Source: Vibrio sp. FE10 (lineage in GTDB: Bacteria > Pseudomonadota > Gammaproteobacteria > Enterobacterales > Vibrionaceae). Taken from it: a stretch of 64,000 nt of DNA. The stretch lies in contig NZ_AP028068.1 of the NCBI RefSeq assembly GCF_030297155.1, positions 1 through 64,000 of the forward strand. The letters are read 5' to 3'. Both the position numbers and the translations under genes were made by a program. Below, in pieces: positions 56,486-64,000 of the stretch (its first letter is position 1; each line of letters starts with the position of its first letter). The notes beneath the pieces were generated by a model. That model was not told the DNA's origin. It saw only the letters and a program-made list of their open reading frames with translations, and made no database searches.

Positions 56486-57544
56486 AATAAAATCCAATAT
56501 GTCGATCAGCTCATGATCAGGTAAATTTAATAAATTATCACCCACATACCACTCAATTTTACATTGATTTGGTAGTTCGCTAATGGCTGGATTTCCTATC
56601 CAAACCTTATGCTTCTTGGCAATATTGTCTCGCGCGATAATGCCGTCTTCATAACTCACTGGTAGATAAAGATGCAGCATATTCACTTGAGGCTGCTGCG
56701 GATTAACCGTGAATTGAGGGTAATCTTGTAATATCTGGTAAACCTGTTTGGTGCGCTCATACAAAGCTGGCATCAACTCGAGTCGTTGATCAAACTGCAT
56801 TGCTGCCGAAACCACATAAGGCGTACGATGATAAACATTCCCGCCCTGACGCTTCATCCATGCCGATGCTTTTGCTACGAACGCCTTATCACCTAATAGT
56901 AAAGAACCACCAAGGCCGTTTAACCCTTTATAGAGCGAAACATAAGCGGTATCGAAACCTTGAGCAATCTCGCTATATGACTTTTGGTAATACGCGCCGC
57001 ACTCCCACAAGCGCGCACCATCCATGTGCAGATGAATCGATTGTTCTTTGCAGTACTGCTTAATCGCTTCGAGTTCTTCCCACTCTGGCAATTGACCACC
57101 AATCTCTCGCATCGGCAACTCATACAATGCCGCAGCAATCTCATCAGGCCAAGCCTTTAAGTCGTCCACATTCCAAGTACGAAATACATTACCAACCGGA
57201 AGTACGTTGAAACGGTTCTGGAGCTGATACCCTTGGCGTTCATGGCGCATAATATGGCTGGATTCATGCATCGCTACTAAAAGGTTTCTTTTTTCTTGGC
57301 AAGCAATCTCTAGTGTTGTTGGTTGGTTCATGGTGCCTGTAATTACAAACACGGCGGCCTCATAGCCGAGCAAATCAGCCACTTTGTTTTCGAAACTCTC
57401 AATAAAATCGCCATCACCATAGGTATCGTGAGCCACATCATGTGCTTCGCACCATTCAGCCATTTGGGCGAAGGTTTGGGCTGGTGTTGGATCGAAGTGG
57501 CCAGAAAGCAGCAAATTACATTGTTGACGCAAGTCCGTGCTCAT
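56468..57544 (-). CDS. Threonine aldolase / beta-eliminating lyase family protein
   Basis: 358-residue PLP enzyme of the aromatic amino acid beta-eliminating lyase/threonine aldolase fold. The PLP lysine is in VSLYKGLNGLGGSLLLG, the substrate-binding histidine in AMHESSHIMRHE and the PLP ring contact in HLHMDGARLWE. It likely cleaves a beta-hydroxy amino acid such as threonine to glycine and an aldehyde. The ATG before STDLRQQ has an AAAGGA ribosome site. A longer reading to 57616 does not. Confidence 0.88.
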   Translation of the reverse strand: MSTDLRQQCNLLLSGHFDPTPAQTFAQMAEWCEAHDVAHDTYGDGDFIESFENKVADLLGYEAAVFVITGTMNQPTTLEIACQEKRNLLVAMHESSHIMRHERQGYQLQNRFNVLPVGNVFRTWNVDDLKAWPDEIAAALYELPMREIGGQLPEWEELEAIKQYCKEQSIHLHMDGARLWECGAYYQKSYSEIAQGFDTAYVSLYKGLNGLGGSLLLGDKAFVAKASAWMKRQGGNVYHRTPYVVSAAMQFDQRLELMPALYERTKQVYQILQDYPQFTVNPQQPQVNMLHLYLPVSYEDGIIARDNIAKKHKVWIGNPAISELPNQCKIEWYVGDNLLNLPDHELIDILDFISEELI

Positions 57545-57861
57545 ATCTATTCCTTTATTCATTGTTGTTCTATGTAGGGTGATTGAATTATTTACGTTAT
57601 CCGTCAACCGTGACATAAAATGCGCCTATTCGCTTTTATTATTCGCGAATAATTAGTTTTACTCAGTCATAGGCAGGATGTGCCAAAACGCAAAAACTGA
57701 CGTGTGTTTTATACCCGATTTCAGATAATAAGTACGACACTCAAAAATCACCGTATCTGAATAGATGAGTATGGCTAATTCGTTGTTCTTCAATCATTCT
57801 TCTATTATTGTATATCTATAATTCCAATAAACATTATTCGTTAATGGACAAAGAGGGCTAT

Positions 57862-58476
57862 ATGTCGAAAAATCGAGTCTTGGTGCTATTCGCCCACCCT
57901 TCTCAGCATCGCTCTGAAGCTAACAAACCCTTATTTGAGCAAGCCAAGCGCATTGATGGGGTAACCTGTGTCGATCTCTATGCGGAATATCCGACCTTCA
58001 AAATCAACATCGATCGCGAACAGAAACGCCTGTTGGACCATGACATCATCATTTTTCAGTTCCCTCTATATTGGTACTCAACACCCGCGATTCTTAAAGA
58101 GTGGCAAGACCTCGTCCTAGAATACGGATTTGCTTATGGCACCGACGGTAATGAACTGCAAGGTAAAAGCTTGTTATGCAGTATCACCGCTGGCGGCAAG
58201 AAAGATGCTTATCAGACTGACGGTTATAACCACTTCACCATACGTGAACTGCTTCACCCCATCGAACAAACGGCTTCTTTGTGCGGTATGAACTACTTGG
58301 CCCCGTTGGCTTTGTTTGGTTCACGTACAGCATTGGAAGAAGGCCGAATTCAAGATCACGTAAACAGCTATAAAACGCTTTTAGAGGCTTTTGTTGCGGG
58401 CGAAGTCGACCTTAAAAAGGCAAGCAAGGCTGAAAAGCTAAACCATTACGTTGATGAAATGATGAGCAGAGGTTAG
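57862..58476 (+). CDS. NAD(P)H-dependent oxidoreductase, KefF/KefG-like
   Basis: 204-residue flavodoxin-fold oxidoreductase, homologous to the KefF/KefG subunits that activate Kef potassium efflux and reduce quinones. The start VLVLFAHPSQHRSEANKPLF is the phosphate-binding FMN loop. QFPLYWYSTPAILKEWQDLVL and GFAYGTDGNELQGKSLLCSITAGG are family signatures. AGAGGG before the ATG at 57862 sets the start, and an upstream in-frame ATG at 57844 is less likely. It ends three bases before the antiporter gene, so the two are coupled. Confidence 0.9.
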   Translation: MSKNRVLVLFAHPSQHRSEANKPLFEQAKRIDGVTCVDLYAEYPTFKINIDREQKRLLDHDIIIFQFPLYWYSTPAILKEWQDLVLEYGFAYGTDGNELQGKSLLCSITAGGKKDAYQTDGYNHFTIRELLHPIEQTASLCGMNYLAPLALFGSRTALEEGRIQDHVNSYKTLLEAFVAGEVDLKKASKAEKLNHYVDEMMSRG

Positions 58477-58479
58477 ATC

Positions 58480-60402
58480 ATGACAGGATACTTTCTACAA
58501 GCATTTATCTATTTGCTCGCTGCAGTCATCGCGGTCCCTATCGCCAAAAGGCTTGGCCTCGGTTCTGTGCTTGGCTACCTGATTGCTGGTGTTGTGATTG
58601 GTCCAATTATCGGCTTAGTCGGCGAAGAGACCACAACCATTCAACACTTTGCTGAATTCGGCGTAGTTATGATGCTGTTCTTAGTTGGGCTGGAACTTGA
58701 GCCTAAGATGCTTTGGGCAATGAGAAACCGTCTGATGGGGCTCGGCGGCTTACAAGTCGGAGGCACAACGGCCATTGTCATGGGTATTGCATTGTTCTTC
58801 GGGCAACCTTGGACGATCGCTCTCACCATCGGCTTGATCTTCGCGCTTTCATCTACCGCGATTGTTCTTCAAACGTTTAATGAGAAAGGGCTATCAAAGA
58901 CAGAAGGCGGTAAGAACGCTTTCTCGGTCTTACTGTTCCAAGATATCGCCGTCATTCCGATGTTGGCATTCATTCCCTTATTGGCTCTTCCAGAACTGGT
59001 TGCCTTGGCAGAAAGCGCTGCACAAACCGCTGCACATCACGATGAGCTAAGTTTGGTTGCAGGCTTACCAAGCTGGGCATATGGCCTTGTCATTACGGCT
59101 TCCATCGCCATCGTGGTTGTGGGAGGACATTATCTAAGCCGTCCACTGTTCCGCTTTGTTGCGAGCTCTGGTCTACGTGAGATCTTCACCGCAACGGCAC
59201 TGATGCTGGTTATTGGTATTGCCGCGCTGATGAGCCTGGTTGGTTTGTCTCCAGCGCTTGGTACCTTCCTAGCGGGCGTTGTACTTGCCAACAGTGAATT
59301 CAGACACGAGCTTGAATCTAACATTGATCCATTCAAAGGGCTGTTGCTTGGACTGTTCTTCATTACGGTGGGTGCAGGTATCGATTTTGGAGTTCTGTTT
59401 AACGACTTTGGACTCATCATTGGTTTAACGCTAGGCGTTATGGCACTGAAAGCATTGGTGCTGTTCACACTGGCGCTGATCTTCAAAATCAAAAATAGCG
59501 ACCGATGGTTGTTTACGTTGAGCTTGGCGCAAGCCGGTGAATTCGGTTTTGTACTACTGAGCTTCTCAGCCCAAAACCATGTACTGCCCTCAGATATTGT
59601 TCAAACACTATCGTTGGTTGTCGCCCTTTCGATGTTCTTAACACCTGGTCTGTTCATTTTGTTTGATAAAGTAATCCTGCCTCGTTACGAGCAAAAATCT
59701 AACGACCGTGAAGAAGATACTATCGAAGAGAAAGGCACGGTCATCATTGCTGGTATTGGCCGATTCGGTCAGATCGTTAACCGTTTATTGGTATCGAATG
59801 ATGTCAATACTGTGGTTTTGGATCACCAAGCCAACCAAGTAGATTTATTACGCTCCATCAATATCAAATCTTACTTTGGTGATGCGACTCGTCATGACTT
59901 ATTGCATACCGCAGGAATCGAAGAAGCCGCAATGCTTGTCGTCGCGATAGATAACCAAGACTCAAGCGTTGAATTGGTGAAGTACGTTAAGCACACCTAC
60001 CCTAAAGTGAAAATCTTAGCGCGAGCATTCGACCGTGGTCACAGCTATCGCCTAAGAGAAGCCGGTGCAGATTTTGTGGAATCAGAAACGTACCACTCGG
60101 CGCTTGAAATGGGTGCAGAAGCCTTGCGTTCGCTAGGCCATCACCCATTCTTCGTTGAACAGCAAAAATCAACGTATCAGCGTGTTGAAAGTCGTAAGTC
60201 TGAAAAGCTCTACCAAGCTTGGTCTGAAGCGGAAGAAAACCCACGCTACGACAACAACTACCGACAAATCTTTATTCATCTAGAAGAAGCGATGAAAGAA
60301 GATATGAAAAAAGACCGCTCAGATAAGCACTCTCGCTCAGAACGAGGTTGGACACCGCCACCGAAAGGTTATGCCGACGGCTTTGAGGAAGAAGAAAGCT
60401 AA
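58480..60402 (+). CDS. Monovalent cation:proton antiporter (CPA2), KefB/KefC-like
   Basis: 640-residue inner-membrane antiporter or ligand-gated potassium efflux system. The N-terminal 12-helix domain (to about residue 395) has LFLVGLELEPKMLWAMRNRL, the GALSSTAIVLQ-type helix 5 segment and LSPALGTFLAGVVLANSEFRHELE. A cytoplasmic TrkA-N domain starts near residue 418 (TVIIAGIGRFGQIVNRLL). In E. coli this domain binds glutathione and its adducts, gating protective potassium efflux. The adjacent KefF-like gene supports the same role. The acidic C-terminal tail is unusual. Confidence 0.93.
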   Translation: MTGYFLQAFIYLLAAVIAVPIAKRLGLGSVLGYLIAGVVIGPIIGLVGEETTTIQHFAEFGVVMMLFLVGLELEPKMLWAMRNRLMGLGGLQVGGTTAIVMGIALFFGQPWTIALTIGLIFALSSTAIVLQTFNEKGLSKTEGGKNAFSVLLFQDIAVIPMLAFIPLLALPELVALAESAAQTAAHHDELSLVAGLPSWAYGLVITASIAIVVVGGHYLSRPLFRFVASSGLREIFTATALMLVIGIAALMSLVGLSPALGTFLAGVVLANSEFRHELESNIDPFKGLLLGLFFITVGAGIDFGVLFNDFGLIIGLTLGVMALKALVLFTLALIFKIKNSDRWLFTLSLAQAGEFGFVLLSFSAQNHVLPSDIVQTLSLVVALSMFLTPGLFILFDKVILPRYEQKSNDREEDTIEEKGTVIIAGIGRFGQIVNRLLVSNDVNTVVLDHQANQVDLLRSINIKSYFGDATRHDLLHTAGIEEAAMLVVAIDNQDSSVELVKYVKHTYPKVKILARAFDRGHSYRLREAGADFVESETYHSALEMGAEALRSLGHHPFFVEQQKSTYQRVESRKSEKLYQAWSEAEENPRYDNNYRQIFIHLEEAMKEDMKKDRSDKHSRSERGWTPPPKGYADGFEEEES

Positions 60403-60437
60403 ACGGAAATTCTACTAAACACTCTAAGTTACCATTC

Positions 60438-60462
60438 AAAAGTGGCTCTCGAGCCGCTTTTT
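60438..60462 (+). terminator. Terminator after the antiporter gene
   Basis: AAAAGTGGCTC pairs with GAGCCGCTTTT (one mismatch) around TC, then T residues. Confidence 0.8.
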
Positions 60463-60839
60463 CATTGTCTAGACACCAACAGCGCGACCAATGAAGCCAA
60501 ATCACTGGACCTAAATCAGATGAACCACGAGATTTATGTGATCCAGCTATAATTTTCAATCTCAAGCTACCCGTCAAAAATGAATTCAGTTTTTACAATT
60601 ATGAAACATTACCTCATCGCATAAACCACACCTTAAACATGGCTATATATGCACTCATTTTAGCAGCTCACTTGCCAACTAAAATCGAAATGACCAGTTT
60701 CAGGGGTTTGAATAACATTGCATATATCAAAATCAGCCTGTCTCATCCCAACAAAATCATTCACAAAACCAATAAATTACGCATAGCATTCACAAATCCA
60801 ACCCATTTGAGTTAACACAAACGTTTCAAAGTATGTCTA

Positions 60840-60878
60840 TCGTTACAATTTGTAACGAATGGAAGTTATCGGTATAGT
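60840..60878 (+). promoter_or_regulatory. Promoter and palindromic operator for the DUF819 gene
   Basis: The perfect palindrome TCGTTACA-ATT-TGTAACGA at 60840-60858 overlaps a -35 TTGTAA at 60850-60855. A -10 TATAGT follows at 60873-60878 with a 17-base spacer. A regulator bound there would cover the -35 box. The identity of the regulator is unknown. Confidence 0.6.
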
Positions 60879-60930
60879 CCTGCAATTCAAAAAGTGAGAC
60901 CTTTGCGCTCACCTTAAAGGAGATATAATA

Positions 60931-62154
60931 ATGATTACTAATGATGCTGTAATAATGGGCATGTTAGCTGTTATTCTTGGCGGTGTTTTTATCACGGAAA
61001 GTAGCCAAAATAGCGCACTGAAAAAATTCTACTCGTTCGTTCCGGGTCTATTGCTCTGTTACTTTGTTCCTTCATTGTTGAACAGCTTCGGCATCATTGA
61101 TGCGTCAAACTCTAAGCTATACTTCGTAGCAAGTCGCTACCTACTGCCAAGTGCATTAGTTCTTCTGATCATCTCAGCTGACCTACGCAAGATTTTTGGA
61201 CTAGGTTCAAAAGCCGTCATCATGTTCCTTACCGGTACTGTCGGCATTATCATTGGTGGTCCACTGGCTATCTTGATCATCGACCAAATCAACCCTGACC
61301 TTGTATCTGGTGACGTATGGCGTGGCCTAACAACCGTTGCAGGTTCTTGGATTGGCGGCGGTGCAAACCAAGCCGCAATGAAAGAAGTGTTCGAGGTTGA
61401 TGACCAACTCTTCTCTGCAATGATTACAGTAGACGTTATCTGTGCAAACATTTGGATGGCTGTATTGCTTATCATGGCAGGCCGTCAGAAGAAGATTGAT
61501 GCATGGTTAAAAGCGGATACTTCATCTATTGAAGAGCTAAAAGAGACGGTTTCTAAATACCAAGAAGAGAACGCTCGCCCAACTACCACAACCGATCTAA
61601 TGAAGATCACGGGAATTGCATTCGGTCTGACCGGCCTAGCTCACCTATTCAGTGACCTAATCGCACCTTGGATCTCGACCAACGCACCAGAACTCGCAAA
61701 ATACAGCCTTACATCTGGTTTCTTCTGGTTAATCGTAATGGTAACAACGTTCGCGCTCATCGCTTCATGCTTTAAATCAACACGCAGCCTTGAACACAGC
61801 GGCGCGTCTAAAGTGGGCTCGGCATTCATCTACATCCTAGTTGCAACCATCGGTATGCAAATGGACGTGACGGCTATCTTAGACAACCCAGGCTACTTCT
61901 TCATTGGTATCACATGGCTAACAATCCATGCCATTCTAATGATTGTGATGGCGAAGCTTATCCGTGCACCACTGTTCTTCATGGCAGTTGGTAGCCAAGC
62001 TAACGTAGGCGGCGCAGCATCGGCACCTATCGTAGCAGCGGCATTCCACCCAGCATTAGCTCCAGTAGGTATCCTAATGGCGGTATTGGGTTACGCACTA
62101 GGCACATACGGCGCCTACATCTGTGGCCTAATAATGCAGGCTGCTGCGGGTTAA
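60931..62154 (+). CDS. DUF819 family membrane protein
   Basis: 407-residue inner-membrane protein of the DUF819 (YjcL) family, about ten to eleven helices in two halves, each with a glycine-rich re-entrant-looking segment (GTVGIIIGGPLAILII; then GSQANVGGAASAPIVAAAF). The conserved TVAGSWIGGGANQAAMKE lies in the first half. The family is thought to comprise transporters, but the cargo is unknown. AAAGGAG gives a strong ribosome site. The gene is alone, with a palindromic operator upstream and a terminator downstream. Confidence 0.92.
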   Translation: MITNDAVIMGMLAVILGGVFITESSQNSALKKFYSFVPGLLLCYFVPSLLNSFGIIDASNSKLYFVASRYLLPSALVLLIISADLRKIFGLGSKAVIMFLTGTVGIIIGGPLAILIIDQINPDLVSGDVWRGLTTVAGSWIGGGANQAAMKEVFEVDDQLFSAMITVDVICANIWMAVLLIMAGRQKKIDAWLKADTSSIEELKETVSKYQEENARPTTTTDLMKITGIAFGLTGLAHLFSDLIAPWISTNAPELAKYSLTSGFFWLIVMVTTFALIASCFKSTRSLEHSGASKVGSAFIYILVATIGMQMDVTAILDNPGYFFIGITWLTIHAILMIVMAKLIRAPLFFMAVGSQANVGGAASAPIVAAAFHPALAPVGILMAVLGYALGTYGAYICGLIMQAAAG

Positions 62155-62190
62155 TTGAGTTAACTTCACTCAAGCCAACCATTAAACATC

Positions 62191-62227
62191 AAAGTCCGAT
62201 ATTGGTACGCCAATATCGGACTTTTTT
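62191..62227 (+). terminator. Terminator after the DUF819 gene
   Basis: Perfect 15-bp stem beginning AAAGTCCGATATTGG around a four-base loop, followed by seven T residues. Confidence 0.95.
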
Positions 62228-62254
62228 ATGCCTACAAGTATTGAAGAGTTTCGT

Positions 62255-62392
62255 TTAGGACTTCTCAACCTTCTTGTTCAAATACGAGAGAGATACTGGG
62301 GCGATGTCGTGAATTGAATCTTTGAGTGCTTTGGCTAGTAACACCGCCCTCTTCTCTGGAACGCCCACATCGTTCAAATTGGCTAAACACAT
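62255..62392 (-). CDS. Possible 45-residue protein or gene remnant
   Basis: Reads MCLANLNDVGVPEKRAVLLA and ends YLNKKVEKS. The sequence is protein-like. Reading further upstream in frame gives YVWINQEFFN before a stop, so it could be the C-terminal remnant of a longer gene or begin at a non-ATG codon. It lacks a clear ribosome site. The left end is close to the DUF819 terminator. No family recognised. Confidence 0.35.
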   Translation of the reverse strand: MCLANLNDVGVPEKRAVLLAKALKDSIHDIAPVSLSYLNKKVEKS

Positions 62393-62458
62393 GTTGAAAA
62401 ATTCTTGATTTATCCAAACATACCTATCCAGTTATAGTGTTTGTAGAGGTGACCGACG

Positions 62459-62614
62459 ATGAAAGAACTCGATAGATATTGTGAACAAATAAACCTAAAC
62501 CTGACAAAACAACAAGTAGATCGACTTAGATGGAACAAGCCTGTGTTTAGCAAGCGTATTACTATTTTTTCAGCGATGTCTTTGTTTATTTTATGGGTAA
62601 CGTATTGGTTTTAA
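62459..62614 (+). CDS. Small membrane protein of 51 residues
   Basis: Starts MKELDRYCEQINLNLTKQQV and ends ILWVTYWF. A soluble N-terminal helix of about 32 residues is followed by one membrane helix at 34-51. An AGAGGT ribosome site lies about seven bases upstream. Function unknown. It is the only plausible gene in this stretch on the plus strand. Confidence 0.6.
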   Translation: MKELDRYCEQINLNLTKQQVDRLRWNKPVFSKRITIFSAMSLFILWVTYWF

Positions 62615-62675
62615 TTGAATAAAAGGTGAAACGATGTCCGTTCAGCCTCTCTTTTTGCATAATACTCAACAAAGA

Positions 62676-63536
62676 TTAATCGAATAAAGACGCCAATTTA
62701 TTTTCAACTACAGGGCTGATATTAAAGCTCAACATAAAGTCTGGACGCGTCTTTTCATCTTTCTCAATATAGTAATTAGCTTCAATGCCAAACTTCCAAG
62801 GACGTCCGTTCAACACCGCAGTTTTACTTACGCTAATATTCAACGGAATCTCCGCCTGATCTTTATTCCAATCGTAGGACGGTGTCGGAGCTGAGCCTAC
62901 CGTCCATCCGCCCTCCAATAACTCTACCCAAAATAACTGCGTAGAAGTCTTGTTGATACGAGTATCAGAGTGATCTGCCCCATTGCCAGACAAACCATAG
63001 AGATGGCTTGGGAACACACCTACAACGCAATCGGCACTCACTTTCCCGACCATAAACTCAGGACCGACAGCAAATTGATCAGCCGTTAAGTCATTACTAC
63101 CTGTAGGCAAAGAAGCAAACAGACCGAAAGCGACAATAGTCCCACCCTCCATTTTAGGCGCATAAGCTAAATCAAATGAGATGTCAGTAACGCCTGACTG
63201 CTTCATATGTTGGGAGCTTGTCGACGTATCCATATTGAAATCATTCTGAACATAAGAGATAGCCGGGCGGAAGATCACTTTGTCGCCATTATCCATTGGA
63301 AACGGTAATGTCGGCTGTAATACAGTCGCGAAAGCATCCCCTCCACCATCGTAACCACCTGAATACTGGAGCTTTAAGTTAAGGCTAGCGTAAGCTGTGT
63401 TTGGGTTTGCAAGTTCCTTTGCTGCCTGTTCTGCTGCTTGATTGCTTTCAGATTTCGAAATGTCGACCTTAGCGCTAGCAAAATTCGGCTTTAATAATAG
63501 TCCAGTTATTATCAGTGCAAGTGGTTTACAAGCCAT
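62676..63536 (-). CDS. Probable outer-membrane beta-barrel protein
   Basis: 286-residue protein with a signal peptide (residues 1-22, ending NFASA), then a conserved-looking segment ELANPNTAYASLNLKLQYSG and repeated amphipathic strands ending MLSFNISPVVENKLASLFD. The NPNTAYASL-to-TLPFPM pattern resembles the transporter-like outer membrane family often mislabelled neuromedin U. The nature of any substrate is unknown. It is transcribed alone. Confidence 0.7.
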   Translation of the reverse strand: MACKPLALIITGLLLKPNFASAKVDISKSESNQAAEQAAKELANPNTAYASLNLKLQYSGGYDGGGDAFATVLQPTLPFPMDNGDKVIFRPAISYVQNDFNMDTSTSSQHMKQSGVTDISFDLAYAPKMEGGTIVAFGLFASLPTGSNDLTADQFAVGPEFMVGKVSADCVVGVFPSHLYGLSGNGADHSDTRINKTSTQLFWVELLEGGWTVGSAPTPSYDWNKDQAEIPLNISVSKTAVLNGRPWKFGIEANYYIEKDEKTRPDFMLSFNISPVVENKLASLFD

Positions 63537-63646
63537 TGAAGCCCTCTTTAAAAATTAAACGCAGTTTATTACGCGTATTTTAAAGACTAACGAGAGACAA
63601 AATGGCCATTCAGCGACATCAAGAATTAATTGATTCCCCGAAAACA

Positions 63647-63676
63647 AAAATGCCCCAAATCTCTTTGGGGCATTTT
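63647..63676 (-). terminator. Terminator after the truncated tdh
   Basis: AAAATGCCCCAAA pairs with TTTGGGGCATTTT around a four-base loop, with T residues on both strands. It lies 40 bases past the tdh stop, and also downstream-facing from nothing else, so it is the native tdh terminator. Confidence 0.9.
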
Positions 63677-63715
63677 CAAATAATCAGGAAGCGAGGGAGT
63701 GTTTACTCCTTTAGC

Positions 63716-63850
63716 TTATTCCCAATCAAGAATTACTTTACCTGACATACCAGAGCGCATCATGTCGAAGCCTTTCTGGAAGTCGTCCACTTTGTAGTGA
63801 TGAGTAATGATTGGTGTTAGATCAAGACCAGACTGGATTAGTGAAGCCAT
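63716..63850 (-). pseudogene. tdh: 3' end of L-threonine 3-dehydrogenase, cut at 63850
   Basis: The last 44 codons of Tdh, the zinc enzyme oxidising threonine to 2-amino-3-ketobutyrate. They read [20 protein letters not shown] and end [21 protein letters not shown], nearly the same as the E. coli Tdh end. Upstream the residues no longer match: the expected TWYK before MA is replaced by VLYI, with an in-frame stop a few codons further. The catalytic and coenzyme domains (about 300 residues) are missing here. Usually kbl precedes tdh. The rest may lie beyond an inserted element outside the window. Confidence 0.85.
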
Positions 63851-64000
63851 TATGTACAAAACAAAAATTAAACCTTACAAAACAACAATTTAATGTTAAT
63901 GCACAAAGTTTATGGCGACACAGTGGCGACAGTTTCAGTCGTTGTTATAACTCCCCCACTTCAATAGGAGGTGTCTTTCCCCACCTTTCTTCCTATTTAA
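63851..64000. mobile_element. Possible end of an integrated element joined to tdh
   Basis: AT-rich sequence unrelated to tdh begins at about 63851. It shows no gene but has two direct copies of TGGCGACA (63913 and 63924), a possible recombinase arm site. Identification as a mobile element end is inference from the abrupt loss of tdh homology. Confidence 0.4.
63913..63931. repeat. Direct repeat TGGCGACA next to the tdh junction
   Basis: Two copies of TGGCGACA spaced 11 bases start to start, 63 bases from the junction. Spacing of one DNA turn is typical of protein-binding arm sites. Confidence 0.55.

Larger units (their letters stand above)
60403..60930. other. 528-bp intergenic region
   Basis: Holds the antiporter terminator at its left end and the operator-promoter of the DUF819 gene at its right end. 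Small ORFs in between (for example one starting 60690) lack ribosome sites and look accidental. Confidence 0.55.

Noticed and set aside
60690..60812. Plus-strand ORF of 40 codons in the gap before the DUF819 gene
   Set aside because: No ribosome site and no protein-like pattern, and it lies in a regulatory stretch.
1..64000. tRNA, rRNA, CRISPR array, complete insertion sequence or integron cassette
   Set aside because: I saw no clover-leaf, ribosomal, regular spacer-repeat or transposase pattern on either strand. This is from reading only and not a covariance-model search.

Overview
The window looks like part of a Vibrio chromosome, most likely the Splendidus clade and perhaps the smaller replicon. 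This is inferred from gene content: fructose PTS genes, an AcfD/SslE-type M60 lipoprotein, torTS, the YjjI/YjjW glycyl-radical pair, a class I-like HMG-CoA reductase and a YghU glutathione transferase. I saw no rRNA, tRNA, CRISPR array or complete insertion sequence. Nearly all of the window reads as ordinary, densely packed chromosome. The clear exception is the last 150 bases, where a chromosomal tdh gene is cut off at a junction with unrelated sequence.

Layout: 1-2357 is the end of the fructose operon (fruK, fruA). 2496-8797 is a minus-strand efflux operon: an ABC-type membrane domain without ATPase, an RND adaptor, an RND pump and an AraC regulator, all with overlapping ends. 8979-12530 is a plus-strand operon: a secreted GyrI-like protein, a membrane fatty-acid hydroxylase, a response regulator and a histidine kinase. 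12619-20098 holds a small membrane protein, a DOPA-dioxygenase-like protein, the 1476-residue M60 protease, yghU, yajD and a small membrane protein. 20693-26180 carries an OFA-family transporter, a FAN1-like VRR-NUC nuclease and the heme-type fatty acid cis/trans isomerase. 26282-31354 is a LysR regulator divergent from a cytosine-permease-like / DUF917 / hydantoinase operon.

31507-38769 has torS and torT (divergent), mgsA, a VOC protein and helD. 38947-44500 has yccS, two small unknown proteins, HMG-CoA reductase and a LysR regulator. 44529-48972 has yjjW-yjjI, a methyltransferase and a LysR regulator. 49033-54242 has a small unknown protein, a metal-site-poor CDF protein, yddG, yjjG, a short acidic protein and yiaY. 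54480-58476 has a beta-barrel-like secreted protein, yccF, a mini membrane protein, a threonine-aldolase-like enzyme and a KefF-like oxidoreductase. 58480-62154 has a KefC-like antiporter and a DUF819 transporter. 62255-63536 has small ORFs and an outer-membrane-type protein. 63716-63850 is the last 44 codons of tdh.

Common themes are envelope and stress physiology (efflux, lipid hydroxylation, cis/trans isomerisation, Kef and CDF transporters), electrophile handling (mgsA, VOC, YghU, KefF/KefC) and anaerobic metabolism (TMAO sensing, glycyl-radical enzyme, Fe-alcohol dehydrogenase). The items most worth a second look are the tdh junction at 63850, the ATPase-less ABC protein in the RND operon, the GyrI-like/hydroxylase/two-component operon, the DUF917-hydantoinase operon, and the promoter-operator upstream of the DUF819 gene.
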